Positions 8,096 through 18,429 of a stretch of DNA of 64,000 nt are shown piece after piece. The translations under genes were made by a program, and so were the position numbers. The notes beneath the pieces are model-generated. The model was given only the letters and a program-made list of their open reading frames with translations, was not told the DNA's origin and ran no database searches. How positions within the stretch are numbered: the stretch's first letter is position 1; each line of letters starts with the position of its first letter. This DNA comes from Paenibacillus zeisoli. GTDB lineage: Bacteria; Bacillota; Bacilli; Paenibacillales; Paenibacillaceae. The stretch covers positions 86,109-150,108 of the forward strand of contig NZ_RZNX01000009.1 of NCBI RefSeq assembly GCF_003994465.1, written 5' to 3'.

Positions 8096-10723
8096 TTATT
8101 GCGCTGAGGCTTGAATAAGCTGCTCTGAAAGCTTGAGAGCCTCGTCCAATTTGGATGCATCCTTACCTCCGGCCTGAGCCATATCCGGTCGGCCTCCGCC
8201 ACCTCCGCCGCATAGAGCTGCGAGTTCCTTGACCAGCTTGCCGGCGTGGAGTCCACGCTTCACTTCCTGTTGAGGTACAGCCACTACAAAGTTTACTTTA
8301 TCTTCTACGGCAGCCCCTAATACAATTACGGCCTCTGGCAATTTAAGTTTCAATTCATCTGCAAGTGTACGCAGAGCATCCATACTATTAGCCTGGACCT
8401 GTACTGCAAGAAGCTGGGTACTACCAACCGTCTTCACCTGACTTGTCAGTGCGCCCGCTTCAATTCCACTAAGCTTCCCTTGCAGGGATTCGTTCTCACG
8501 GCTAAGGTCCTTCACCTGCTGATGCAGAGCCTCAATCCGTTTTGGAACTTCACCTATATGAGATTTGAGCAGGGATGCAGCCTGTTTGAGAACATCAAGC
8601 TGGCCATCCATATATTCATAAGCCTGACGACCGGTAACTGCTTCAATCCGGCGTACACCCGAGCCAATTCCGCTCTCACTGATTAATTTGAAGAGACCAA
8701 TCTGCGAGGTATTCTCGACATGACATCCACCGCACAGTTCTAGGCTGTATCCGCCAACTTGAACAACCCGGACCACGTCGCCGTATTTCTCACCGAACAA
8801 GGCCATGGCTCCCATGGCTTTCGCTTCATCAATAGGCTTCAATTCAATATTTACATCGAGACTGTTCCAGATCTGTTCATTAACACGCTGTTCGATTGTC
8901 GACAACTCTTCTTGTGTAATGCTGCCCAGATGAGAGAAGTCAAAGCGAAGACGACCCGGTTCAACCAAAGAACCTGCTTGGTTCACATGATCTCCTAAAG
9001 TCTCTTTCAGCGCTTTATGAAGAAGGTGCGTAGCGGTATGGTTCTTGATAATATCAGAGCGCAGACCGCGGTCAACAGCTGCAGTTACCGACTCTCCTGT
9101 ACGCAGTTCACCGGACTGTACAGTAACCATATGAACGAACTGACCGTGCGGAGCCTTAAACAGCCCTTCCACTCTGGCATTACCAGAAGCATTGCGGATC
9201 TCGCCCTTATCACTGACTTGTCCGCCGCTCTCCGCATAGAATGGAGTCTGCTCAAGAATAATCTGACAGGATTCACCCTCAGATACCATGTCTACAAAAG
9301 CATCGTTAACAACGATGGCAACAATTTTCGATTCTGCAACAAGCTCATTATATCCAACGAACTCGGTTTTAGTCTCAAAGTCAGAGAGCACGCCGCCCTG
9401 AACCTTCATACTTTCGTTGTCATGACGAGCAGCACGGGCACGATCACGCTGCTGCTGCATCGCGGCTTCAAAACCTTCACGATCTACGCCTAATCCATGC
9501 TCGGCTGCATAATCCTCAGTCAAATCAAGAGGGAAGCCGTAGGTATCATATAATTTGAACGCATCTGGTCCACTGATCACTTTGCTGCCGGCTGACTTAG
9601 CTTCCTCGCTGATCGTGGCAAGAATGGCCAAACCATCCGAAAGGGTTTCATGGAAACGCTCTTCCTCCGTACGAACGACCTTCTCGATGAACTCCCGCTT
9701 AGTCACTACATCAGTATAGTAACTGCCCATAATCTCGCCTACCACCTCGACAAGTCCGAACATGAACGGACGATCCAGACCTAGCATCTTGCCATAACGA
9801 ACTGCACGGCGAAGCAGGCGGCGGATAACATAACCCCGACCTTCATTCGATGGAAGAACCCCATCAGCAACTGCAAAGGATACGGTACGGATATGATCGG
9901 CAATGACCTTCATGGCCACATCGTTCTCCGTATTTTCACCATATTTCACTTTTGCGATTTCACTTGTCTTGGCAATGATCGGCTGGAAAAGATCCGTATC
10001 GAAGTTGGAAGCAGCATCCTGCAGAATTGAAGCAAAACGCTCAAGACCTGCGCCCGTATCAATATTCTTGTTCGGGAGCGGTGTATAGGAGCCGTCCTTG
10101 TTATGATTGAATTCAGAGAACACGACATTCCATACTTCCAGGAAGCGTTCGTTCTCCCCACCAGGGTAGCATTCGGGATCAGACAGATCACCATAAGCTT
10201 CTCCGCGATCGTAAAAGATTTCCGTACAAGGTCCGCAAGGTCCTTCGCCGATATCCCAGAAGTTGTCCTCCAGCTTCACAATTCGCTCCGCCGGCAGACC
10301 CAGCTTCTCGTTCCACAGCTTGTACGCTTCTTCATCCTCCGGATATACCGTTACAGACAGACGCTCAGGATCGAAGCCGATCCACTCTTTGCTGGTCAGG
10401 AATTCCCAAGCCCAAGTTACTGCTTCTTCTTTGAAATAATCTCCGATGGAGAAGTTACCCAACATTTCAAAGAAAGTGTGGTGTCTGCGGGTCTTACCCA
10501 CGTTCTCAATATCATTGGTTCGGATACATTTCTGCGAGTTCGCAAGCCTTGGGTTCTCCGGCTTTACACGGCCGTCAAAATAAGGCTTAAGCGGTGCCAT
10601 ACCGGCATTAATCCACAGCAAGGAGGGATCGTTATGCGGGACGAGCGATGCACTCGGTTCAATTTTGTGTCCTTTGGATGAGAAGAATTGCAGCCATTTG
10701 GCGCGAATTTCACTTGCTTTCAT
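8096..10723 (-). CDS. alaS: alanyl-tRNA synthetase
   Basis: 875-aa enzyme that charges tRNA-Ala. Domain order: class II catalytic core ([51 protein letters not shown]), tRNA recognition region, editing domain with [11 protein letters not shown] and the zinc-binding CGGCHVENT, and a C-terminal C-Ala domain with [15 protein letters not shown]. Length is standard. A T-box leader lies directly upstream, so expression should rise when uncharged tRNA-Ala builds up. Its promoter is visible at 11057-11085. ireB, ruvX and the DUF1292 genes follow on the same strand with no strong terminator between. Confidence 0.98.
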   Translation of the reverse strand: MKASEIRAKWLQFFSSKGHKIEPSASLVPHNDPSLLWINAGMAPLKPYFDGRVKPENPRLANSQKCIRTNDIENVGKTRRHHTFFEMLGNFSIGDYFKEEAVTWAWEFLTSKEWIGFDPERLSVTVYPEDEEAYKLWNEKLGLPAERIVKLEDNFWDIGEGPCGPCTEIFYDRGEAYGDLSDPECYPGGENERFLEVWNVVFSEFNHNKDGSYTPLPNKNIDTGAGLERFASILQDAASNFDTDLFQPIIAKTSEIAKVKYGENTENDVAMKVIADHIRTVSFAVADGVLPSNEGRGYVIRRLLRRAVRYGKMLGLDRPFMFGLVEVVGEIMGSYYTDVVTKREFIEKVVRTEEERFHETLSDGLAILATISEEAKSAGSKVISGPDAFKLYDTYGFPLDLTEDYAAEHGLGVDREGFEAAMQQQRDRARAARHDNESMKVQGGVLSDFETKTEFVGYNELVAESKIVAIVVNDAFVDMVSEGESCQIILEQTPFYAESGGQVSDKGEIRNASGNARVEGLFKAPHGQFVHMVTVQSGELRTGESVTAAVDRGLRSDIIKNHTATHLLHKALKETLGDHVNQAGSLVEPGRLRFDFSHLGSITQEELSTIEQRVNEQIWNSLDVNIELKPIDEAKAMGAMALFGEKYGDVVRVVQVGGYSLELCGGCHVENTSQIGLFKLISESGIGSGVRRIEAVTGRQAYEYMDGQLDVLKQAASLLKSHIGEVPKRIEALHQQVKDLSRENESLQGKLSGIEAGALTSQVKTVGSTQLLAVQVQANSMDALRTLADELKLKLPEAVIVLGAAVEDKVNFVVAVPQQEVKRGLHAGKLVKELAALCGGGGGGRPDMAQAGGKDASKLDEALKLSEQLIQASAQ

Positions 10724-10754
10724 AATGGGACAGCCTCCTAAACGTTTATATAAA

Positions 10755-11050
10755 AAAACAAAAAACGCCCCTGAATATCAGGGACGATGAACTCGCGGTA
10801 CCACCCTGGTTACCGCTCTTGGTCTTCCGGATTATCCGGGAACTTAAGAACGATCTCCTTGATTGGCTGTTAACGAAAGCCATCCGGCGGATTTGGCCCG
10901 CTCTCTGAGATCTGCTTTCCGCACAACCGAAATTCAGGTTCTCTCACCCATCGTCACTCAGATGCTGTGCACCTAAATTAACGAAGGAACCTTCTCTCTG
11001 GGGGAATCCGGGCCTGGACGTACTTTATCTCATCAACGATTTGACATATA
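10755..11050 (-). promoter_or_regulatory. T-box riboswitch of alaS
   Basis: The minus strand carries the T-box core GGGTGGTACCGCG at 10794-10806, followed by the terminator stem CCCTGA/TCAGGG and GCGTTTTTTG at 10760-10783. An AAAGTA sequence near the start of the transcript fits the specifier-loop S-turn of stem I. I could not assign the specifier codon with certainty; Ala (GCN) is expected from the gene it controls. Confidence 0.93.
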
Positions 11051-11056
11051 CACTCA

Positions 11057-11085
11057 AGTATATAAGCCCCATGTCACGCTGTCAA
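11057..11085 (-). promoter_or_regulatory. SigA promoter of the alaS T-box transcript
   Basis: On the minus strand TTGACA at 11080-11085 and TATACT at 11057-11062 are separated by 17 bp, a near-consensus housekeeping promoter just past the upstream gene's stop codon. Confidence 0.88.
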
Positions 11086-11091
11086 TTGGCT

Positions 11092-12159
11092 CTACACCGT
11101 CTTTCTGCGGACATAATAGGCATAGAAATGCTGAATAACTACCTTAAGAACGGCAAAGCAGGGAACAGCCAGAATTAGACCCGGGATGCCAGCAATCTCT
11201 CCGCCAACAAGCAAAGCAAAAATAATAAACATCGGATGCAAATGAAGCGTTCGTCCTACAACCTGCGGGGATATCACATTACTTTCAAGCAGCTGGCAAA
11301 TTGTGTTGACCACAATCACCATCAGAACCATTCGCCATGAAATGGCCGAGGCCATAAGTACTGCTGGAGCAGCACCAAGGAAAGGGCCAAGATAGGGAAT
11401 AATATTGCAGAGCGCCACCACACTGGCAAGGAGAAGCGCGTAAGGCATTCCGATGATCATATACCCAATATAAGCAAAGGTTCCAATAATGACGCATACC
11501 AAGAGCTGACCCCGAATGTAGCTTCCCAGCGCTTCGTCAATTTCTTTCATCAGCAGCACGATTGATTTGCGTCTTGTATGCGGGAGATAGGTGATAATCA
11601 TCCGCTCGATGACTTCGAAATCTTTTAGCATATAGAAAATAAGAAACGGAATGATGAACGCATTAAAAATCACGCCAATCGTCGCTCCTATATTATTCAT
11701 GAAATCAGAGATTCCGGCTGCGAGCTTTTGTTCAAATTGAAAAAACCAGTTGTTCATCCCCATACGTACCCCATTCGGCAAAAAAGAAGTATCCCAGCTG
11801 TTCATGATCTGTTGAGTATGCAGCGTAAGCTCAGGCAGATGCTCACCAAGCTCCTGAAGCTGATTCATGAACATGGGGATCATATTGGCCAGAATGACCG
11901 CAAGGCTCGTCAGAAATACAGCGTAAATCAGAAGTACCGCTGCAGTGCGGGGAACCTTACGTTCTCCAAGCAGCTTGACGATCGGATTCAGCACGTAGGA
12001 AATAATCAAGGCAATGACAAATGGAGCAAAGATCACCTTCAGGAAGCTGAAGAAAAGTACAATAACCGGCTTGAGCAGCCACAGGAAGTATACAATGATA
12101 AGTCCCAGCAGTACCCATAGGCCATAGCGGAACATCTTGCTGTTCCAGAATGGTTCCAT
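11092..12159 (-). CDS. AI-2E family transporter (YrrI-like membrane permease)
   Basis: 355-aa integral membrane protein of the AI-2 exporter / UPF0118 superfamily. It shows the family's hydrophobic segments and the motifs GSYIRGQLLVCVIIGTFAY, NIIPYLGPFLGAAPA and SPQVVGRTLHLHPM. Members have been linked to efflux of autoinducer-2 and, in Bacilli, to Na+(Li+)/H+ antiport, so the substrate is uncertain. A GGGAGGG ribosome site precedes the ATG. The gene sits directly upstream of the alaS promoter, as yrrI does in B. subtilis. Confidence 0.92.
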   Translation of the reverse strand: MEPFWNSKMFRYGLWVLLGLIIVYFLWLLKPVIVLFFSFLKVIFAPFVIALIISYVLNPIVKLLGERKVPRTAAVLLIYAVFLTSLAVILANMIPMFMNQLQELGEHLPELTLHTQQIMNSWDTSFLPNGVRMGMNNWFFQFEQKLAAGISDFMNNIGATIGVIFNAFIIPFLIFYMLKDFEVIERMIITYLPHTRRKSIVLLMKEIDEALGSYIRGQLLVCVIIGTFAYIGYMIIGMPYALLLASVVALCNIIPYLGPFLGAAPAVLMASAISWRMVLMVIVVNTICQLLESNVISPQVVGRTLHLHPMFIIFALLVGGEIAGIPGLILAVPCFAVLKVVIQHFYAYYVRRKTV

Positions 12160-12262
12160 TCGTATTCCCTCCCTCTAGACGGACTGGCTGTATGTATGTA
12201 GAGAGTATATGCGCAGGCAATGGAAAATAATCGGGTGAAGGGACAAGTTAGATCAAAAAGCG

Positions 12263-12322
12263 AAAAACAAAAGCCGCTTGCCCGGAAAGCTCCACTCAAG
12301 GAGCCCACCAAGCTAAGCGGCT
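12263..12322 (-). terminator. terminator after the desulfurase/YrrD/zinc-ribbon genes
   Basis: Outer 8-bp stem AGCCGCTT/AAGCGGCT enclosing an inner GGCTCC/GGAGC hairpin, then TTTTGTTTTT on the minus strand. The two-tier structure spans about 50 nt, longer than usual. Confidence 0.75.
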
Positions 12323-12356
12323 AAAAGGATCTCATATGTACAAGGAACGGAAATCC

Positions 12357-12569
12357 TTAAGAAGATGCGTGTATATGAGGAAAGTCCTGAACCATTTCCT
12401 CGCCAAAGAACAGATCATCCAAAGAACTCAGTGTTCCGTCCTCCTCAACTTGATACACGGACATTTTCTCCCCGTTCACGGTTAGTTCAATAAAGCAGCC
12501 CCAGCAATAAAACTGGTGAGAACCAATCTTGCCTATATCTTTTGAGCTACAATTTGGACATTTCATCAT
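12357..12569 (-). CDS. small zinc-ribbon protein
   Basis: 70-aa protein beginning MMKCPNCSSKDIG and containing a second pair of cysteines in FYCWGC, giving a CxxC...CxxC zinc ribbon at residues 4-30. The acidic C-terminal half (QVEEDGTLSSLDDLFFGEE) has no recognised domain. AGGTG lies 7 nt before the ATG; a longer reading upstream overlaps the YrrD-like gene and was rejected. It follows that gene by 10 bp and is likely in one transcript with it. Function unknown. Confidence 0.8.
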   Translation of the reverse strand: MMKCPNCSSKDIGKIGSHQFYCWGCFIELTVNGEKMSVYQVEEDGTLSSLDDLFFGEEMVQDFPHIHASS

Positions 12570-12579
12570 CGTATCACAC

Positions 12580-13101
12580 CTATTCGTTAGCAGTATAAAT
12601 CCCTTTTTCAAGCCTTTCTTCACTTAGCGGAGGCACAATAATTGCGCTCTCACCTTTGGTCATCTCTGAAGTGAAAGGCAGCCATTTACGGCCCTCCATC
12701 AGATCGGAAATAAACCCATCACTAATTTCCAATCCTACTATTGTGTTTCCCAGTTCCTGGTCAAAATAAACATCACTTACATGCCCAATCATAACCCCAT
12801 CGCTAGTAAGAACTGGAAGCTCCCTAAGCTTGCTGTTACCCAGGACAAAAGTTAGCTGTATATTCTCGGCCTCCATCTTACGGACAGCCTGCTGATTACG
12901 AATCATTACGGCATCTTCGCCATAAGCGACGATATCTTCCCATAGTACTGCCTTGATACTGGACGAGAAGAGGCCTTTGCTCTCCAGTTCAATCCCTTCG
13001 ATCTTCCAGTCACTACTTAGAAGGACATCCAGAACCTTCCCGATTTGCTTGCCTTCCTCAACGTCAAATACGGATAAACCAATTAATTCTTGAAGTCTCA
13101 T
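12580..13101 (-). CDS. PRC-barrel domain protein (YrrD-like)
   Basis: 173-aa protein with two PRC-barrel modules: RLQELIGLSVFDVEEGKQIG at the N-terminus, and LPVLTSDGVMIGHVSDVYFD near residues 95-120. PRC barrels occur in RimM and in proteins that dock to RNA or membranes; YrrD itself has no assigned function. AAGGAGGG precedes the chosen ATG. It lies 75 bp after the cysteine desulfurase and shares its terminator with the zinc-ribbon gene. B. subtilis yrrD is also in the alaS-mnmA interval. Confidence 0.85.
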   Translation of the reverse strand: MRLQELIGLSVFDVEEGKQIGKVLDVLLSSDWKIEGIELESKGLFSSSIKAVLWEDIVAYGEDAVMIRNQQAVRKMEAENIQLTFVLGNSKLRELPVLTSDGVMIGHVSDVYFDQELGNTIVGLEISDGFISDLMEGRKWLPFTSEMTKGESAIIVPPLSEERLEKGIYTANE

Positions 13102-13176
13102 GGCCCTAGATCCCTCCTTAACCTTTGAAAACGAAGACACGCTCCCTGCCGGTTAGTAGTAAAAAGAACGAAGACC

Positions 13177-14328
13177 TTATTTCCCACTACGTATACGGTC
13201 CAGAATGGTTCCAACTTTTTTGGCCGCGTATTCCATTTCTTCATTAGTATTACCCAAACCAAAGCTGAAACGAATCGCAGAACGTAAAACATTTTCTGGA
13301 ACTTTCATAGCCTCAAGTACATGAGACGGTTCAAGCGAGCCTGAGGTGCAGGCAGAGCCGCTCGCGACCGCAATCCCCTCCATATCAAGGTTCATCAGCA
13401 TGGTCTCCGTTCCCACTTCAGGGAAGCTGACATTCACGATATGAGCTAGTCTCGATGTGGGATGCCCATTAAGTACAAAATGCTCCTTCCCTACATAACG
13501 CTCAAGAGCAGCCAAGAAATGGTGCCGTATCTGTTCATCCTCCGCCTGCTTGTCCCGAAGACGAGATACCGTGAGCTCAGCCGCCTTGGCAAAGCCAGTT
13601 ATTCCAGCCAGATTCTCTGTTCCTGCACGCCGCTTTCTCTCTTGAAGCCCGCCATAAAGAAGCGGCTCCAGTGCAATGTTCCGATGAACATAGAGTGCGC
13701 CAATGCCTTGGGGGCCGTTGACTTTGTGAGCGGAGAAGCTCATGAGATCCACGGGCAGGTCTACACAGGAAATCTCCAGAGAACCGAACGCCTGTACAGC
13801 ATCAACATGAAAAACAATCCCATGCTCACGGGCGATTTCCCCGATCTCCACAATCGGCTCTACGGTTCCTACTTCATTATTCGCATACATTACGCTGATC
13901 AGTATCGTCTCATCTGTAATTGCTTCCTTAACCTGATTAGGATCCACCCATCCATGGGTATCTACGGGCAGATATGTGACCTTGTATCCATTCTCCTCCA
14001 GACGGTGACAAGCATGAAGCACAGCGTGATGCTCTACTGCAGTGGTGATAATATGTCTACCCTTCTTCTTGCTGGCGGCCGCCACTCCAAAGAGGGCCAA
14101 ATTATCACTTTCCGTCCCGCCGGCGGTGAACACCAGTTCATCAGGACGGCAGTGCAAAGAGGCAGCGAGAATATCCCGTGCCCCATTGACTGTACGTTTG
14201 GCTGCCCGGCCGAATGCATGGATGCTGGATGCATTTCCATACTGTCCCTGCATGACCCGCAGCATTTCCTCCGCCACCTCCGGATGAATCGGAGTGGAGG
14301 CTGCATGATCTAGATATATATTTCTCAA
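13177..14328 (-). CDS. cysteine desulfurase (NifS/IscS family, YrvO-like)
   Basis: PLP enzyme that takes sulfur from cysteine as a protein persulfide, probably for MnmA-dependent 2-thiouridine formation. The 383-aa protein shows IYLDHAASTPIHPEV, TAGGTESDNLALFG, the PLP-lysine site SFSAHKVNGPQGIGALYV, and the active-site Cys loop ASGSACTSGSLEPSHV. The TTG at 14328 (MRNIYLDH) was chosen because AAGGGTGA lies 8 nt upstream; a GTG four codons earlier lacks spacing. In B. subtilis it sits between cymR and mnmA. Here two unrelated genes separate it from cymR, and it has its own promoter. Confidence 0.93.
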   Translation of the reverse strand: MRNIYLDHAASTPIHPEVAEEMLRVMQGQYGNASSIHAFGRAAKRTVNGARDILAASLHCRPDELVFTAGGTESDNLALFGVAAASKKKGRHIITTAVEHHAVLHACHRLEENGYKVTYLPVDTHGWVDPNQVKEAITDETILISVMYANNEVGTVEPIVEIGEIAREHGIVFHVDAVQAFGSLEISCVDLPVDLMSFSAHKVNGPQGIGALYVHRNIALEPLLYGGLQERKRRAGTENLAGITGFAKAAELTVSRLRDKQAEDEQIRHHFLAALERYVGKEHFVLNGHPTSRLAHIVNVSFPEVGTETMLMNLDMEGIAVASGSACTSGSLEPSHVLEAMKVPENVLRSAIRFSFGLGNTNEEMEYAAKKVGTILDRIRSGK

Positions 14329-14401
14329 CGTAGAATTCACCCTTATTTAATATAGACTCTCATGCTTACAGGCCAAACCTTTCGCAACTTCGCGAGACCT
14401 T

Positions 14402-14430
14402 ATTCTATAGATGTTATCATAAATAATCAA
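14402..14430 (-). promoter_or_regulatory. SigA-type promoter of the cysteine desulfurase gene
   Basis: The minus strand shows TTGATT (14425-14430), a 17-bp spacer and TAGAAT (14402-14407), about 75 bp before the start codon. Confidence 0.6.
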
Positions 14431-14444
14431 GGAGTTAATAAAAT

Positions 14445-15215
14445 CTATTTCCTTCTCCGGCCTTTATACTGGCGATCTATGAGCTCACGTCTTGTGACAA
14501 TGGCATGATACATCGACTGATCTCCCAAATTCTTAAAAAGTTGGGTCCCGGGTCTAGTATTCGCCTCTATAATCCAAATCCGGCCTGAACGGTCAAGTCC
14601 AATATCAATTCCAAGAACACGAATTCCAGGGAATCTGCGATTCAAAGCAGCTGCCGCATGGTATGCGATCTGGTCGATCTTTTGGATGGTTCTATGAACC
14701 TTCTGCGGATTATGGTGATAGATGGAATTCAGAACTTTAGGCAGATGAACCGGCCTTCCCCCTTGGCTGTAATTGGTCACAAACCTCCCGGCAGCTCCAA
14801 CCCGAACTACTTTACCCGAGATCAGCCATTTGGTTCCGGGCTTCTGAAGAAAGACACGAATATCAACCAGCCGATGATGATACTTGGTGAGGTGAAGACC
14901 CTGCTGTACTAAATAAGAATGATAAGGACTAAGCCGTTGATGAAGTTCGCGAATGACGAATTTCCGGCTTACTTTCCTATTATTTAGTCCCCATGAAATA
15001 TGAACACCTTTATTCTTTATCCGCTTTAATCTTACTATCCCCCTGCCCTGACTGCCCGTATCAGGCTTAACAAATACGGTAGAGTGTTGATTCAGCATTC
15101 TCTTAAGGACATAAGGATGATAAGGACGGGTTTCGGGAAGATGACGGCGAAGCAAAGGGGATCTCCGCATCGTCCTATCCTTGAGCAATTTGCTTTGAAT
15201 TCTTCGGAATGGCAC
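14445..15215 (-). CDS. YheC/YheD family ATP-grasp protein
   Basis: 256-aa, very basic protein of the YheC/YheD (ATP-grasp) family, members of which associate with the spore coat in B. subtilis. Motifs include VFVKPDTGSQGRGIVRL (ATP-grasp lysine and glycine loop), VDIRVFLQK, RVLGIDIGLDRSGRIWIIEANTRPG (metal-binding acidic residues), and a basic tail RQYKGRRRK. It is shorter than full-length YheD and retains mainly the ATP-grasp part. The start is GTG with GAGGAG upstream. Substrate unknown. It stands between the SGNH hydrolase and the desulfurase genes, a position not seen in B. subtilis. Confidence 0.82.
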   Translation of the reverse strand: MPFRRIQSKLLKDRTMRRSPLLRRHLPETRPYHPYVLKRMLNQHSTVFVKPDTGSQGRGIVRLKRIKNKGVHISWGLNNRKVSRKFVIRELHQRLSPYHSYLVQQGLHLTKYHHRLVDIRVFLQKPGTKWLISGKVVRVGAAGRFVTNYSQGGRPVHLPKVLNSIYHHNPQKVHRTIQKIDQIAYHAAAALNRRFPGIRVLGIDIGLDRSGRIWIIEANTRPGTQLFKNLGDQSMYHAIVTRRELIDRQYKGRRRK

Positions 15216-15349
15216 TTCTTATCCATCTCCTCATATATGACTTATACAGCAATATATGCCCGAATGAGGGATGCCCGTAAGATACACCCGCCTCTTACCG
15301 ATATTTAAATTACCTGTGTCGTAAAGGTGGAAAACTAAGACTTGCGAAG

Positions 15350-16003
15350 CTAGTTCTTCAACAGCTCGTGCTGCCGAACTATGTTTAGCCATTGCTCCGC
15401 AATCAAAGCGTGTCCCGCTGCCGTTGGATGAACGCCATCCCAAATCCAGTAGTCTGCATCCGCTCTCTGGCATGCCTCGTTGAAAATCTTCTGCAAAGGT
15501 ACATGGACGGCTCCGAACCGGTCAGCGAGCTGGCAGACGATCTGTTGATACTGAGTGATCCGCTGCTCCCAAGCATCCCATTTCTCAAGTGTTGCACCCG
15601 TTCTAAGAATAAAAGGCTCACAGAGTACCAGCTTCGCCTCGGGCAGCACCTCGGCTGTCTCCTCAAGCAGATGCTGGTAGGCCCGTTCAAACCGGTCTGT
15701 AACCCCACTTGCTTCGCCGCTGATCCATCTCCATAGATCATTCACCCCAATCAGCAAGTTCAGAATATCCGGCTTTATGCTGATTGCGTCCTCGTTCCAG
15801 CGTGCATACAGATCGGAAATACGGTCTCCGCTAACGCCTCGGTTGACGAAGTAAGGCTCCTGCTCGGCCATCTCCAACCCCAGCTTGGCTGCGATAAGAT
15901 AGGCATAACCATGTCCCAGGATATGATTAGGATCGTCATTACGGCCGCGGCCGCCATCCGTGATGGAATCTCCCTGAAACAAAATAACCTTGCGTTTGTT
16001 CAC
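15350..16003 (-). CDS. SGNH/GDSL-family hydrolase
   Basis: 217-aa cytoplasmic esterase-like protein. Block I is FQGDSITDGG (catalytic Ser), block II is VNRGVSGDRISDL, block III is NLLIGVNDLWRW, and block V is DGVHPTAAGHALIAEQW (catalytic Asp and His). There is no signal peptide. The family deacetylates sugars or cleaves esters; the sequence does not reveal the substrate. GTG start with AAGGATG upstream. It lies alone between cymR and the ATP-grasp gene, separated from both by more than 130 bp. Confidence 0.9.
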   Translation of the reverse strand: MNKRKVILFQGDSITDGGRGRNDDPNHILGHGYAYLIAAKLGLEMAEQEPYFVNRGVSGDRISDLYARWNEDAISIKPDILNLLIGVNDLWRWISGEASGVTDRFERAYQHLLEETAEVLPEAKLVLCEPFILRTGATLEKWDAWEQRITQYQQIVCQLADRFGAVHVPLQKIFNEACQRADADYWIWDGVHPTAAGHALIAEQWLNIVRQHELLKN

Positions 16004-16210
16004 GACTATCGCATCCTTCTACTTAAAAGTGGATTGGTCCTAAATTAATGCTAACAATAATTCCAGCATACTTCTAACAAGCCTGCTCTTCGAGCGTCGG
16101 CATACCTATTTGTTGCCTAAATGAGCACTGCTTAAGTAGGTAAATTTTGTTCACTTGCAGCCATAGACAGAATGCAGCCGAAATGGATAGGAGTAATCCT
16201 CCTGTTCAAG

Positions 16211-16244
16211 AAAAGCAGCCCGTCCTCATAGAGAACGGGCTGCT
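16211..16244 (-). terminator. terminator after cymR
   Basis: Minus-strand stem AGCAGCCCGT/ACGGGCTGCT with a 12-nt loop, followed by TTTTCTT. The rest of 16004-16293 shows no gene. Confidence 0.8.
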
Positions 16245-16293
16245 GATGATGATCTGTATGGTCAGCTTCCGTTAGAGGAAGCTGGTTAACAAA

Positions 16294-16713
16294 TCAGATG
16301 TAGAACATGTAATTCTCTTTGGCACCCTGCTCTTCAAAGTTAATCAGATTGTCCAGGGTTGTGGAATCTAGTACTTCAGCGATGCTGTCACGGATGCGAA
16401 GCCATAAATCCCGCTTAGCAGGATCATCCTCTTCGGTAAAATCAACCGGAGAAATCGGGCCTTCGAGCACCCGGATAATATCTCCTGCTGTAATGTCAGC
16501 TGCTTCACGGGAAAGAATATACCCGCCGTAAGCTCCGCGGATACTCTTTACCAGCCCCGCGTTACGCAGTGGAGCTATCAATTGCTCCAGATAATGTTCG
16601 GAAAGTTGATTTTTCTCAGCAATGCTCTTTAACGAGGTCGGTCCTTCGCCAAATTTAGCCGCGAGTTCCATCATAATTGTTAATCCATAGCGTCCTTTAG
16701 TGGATATTTTCAA
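16294..16713 (-). CDS. cymR: Rrf2 family transcriptional regulator, CymR type
   Basis: 139-aa winged-helix regulator: MKISTKGRYGLTIMMELA, a recognition region (SLKSIAEKNQLSEHYLEQLI), the wing IRGAYGGYILSR and C-terminal NYMFYI. There are no cysteines in the chosen product, so it cannot hold an iron-sulfur cluster like IscR. This supports CymR, which represses cysteine biosynthesis with the help of CysK in B. subtilis. The TTG at 16713 has AGAGGTGG upstream and gives the family's usual length; the frame stays open 62 codons further but that part has no family similarity. It is divergent from mnmA, sharing a 232-bp intergenic region. Confidence 0.88.
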   Translation of the reverse strand: MKISTKGRYGLTIMMELAAKFGEGPTSLKSIAEKNQLSEHYLEQLIAPLRNAGLVKSIRGAYGGYILSREAADITAGDIIRVLEGPISPVDFTEEDDPAKRDLWLRIRDSIAEVLDSTTLDNLINFEEQGAKENYMFYI

Positions 16714-16903
16714 AGAAGCCACCTCTTTCAATTTTCGCATAATCTTTATATAATAGATCTTTGAACCTATAAAAGTTAGAAACGGGGCAAAACTAATTTC
16801 AACTGGAGTATACTTGTTATATCGCCCTATTCCGATCTTTGATCTCAGCTTATCGTAACATATCTCCAGCGATTTTGGAAAAGAAATCGCGATGTTCATT
16901 TAG

Positions 16904-18085
<1,182 letters not shown>

Positions 18086-18093
18086 ACTAGAAA

Positions 18094-18141
18094 GAAGCCA
18101 TTCCAGCTCAGGTATGAATCTGAGAGAATGGCTTCTTTATT
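18094..18141 (+). terminator. terminator after mnmA
   Basis: Stem GAAGCCATTC/GAATGGCTTC with an inner CTCAG/CTGAG stem, followed by TTTATTATT. The reverse complement is also followed by TTTC, so it may also stop transcripts coming from rarA. Confidence 0.85.
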
Positions 18142-18429
18142 ATTGATTTGGGATAGTCAGTTCACCTTCCACCAGGGACAGACCTGCTGGATATTGGGCG
18201 GGTCTGGGCGGGTCTGGATCGCCCAGGGTGTCCAGAGGGTCGCGATGATCCCGATGGTTCCGTTGGCCTTTGTTTCGTGGGTCCGATGTTCCTGTGTCAC
18301 GTGTTTCAGTGTTCAGGTTGTACGATTCGGTCAGATGTTTCGGCGGTCCGGTAGTCCGAGCTACGGTGTTGCGGGTGTTCGGGGGCGTTCAGATGTTTAG
18401 GATAGTTCAGTTAGTTCGAAGTCAGCCGT
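18142..18429. repeat. G/T-skewed degenerate repeat patch between mnmA and rarA
   Basis: No credible gene. The plus strand is rich in G and T and is built of short recurring phrases: two tandem copies of TGGGCGGGTC near 18196-18216, CAGATGTTT twice (near 18332 and 18390), and GTTCAG at least four times. It has no ribosome site or family-like translation. It forms the 3' untranslated region of rarA up to the shared terminator. Confidence 0.6.

Noticed and set aside
13462..14313. Plus-strand reading frame of 283 codons opposite the cysteine desulfurase
   Set aside because: Shadow of a PLP enzyme gene with intact motifs; composition is random-like.
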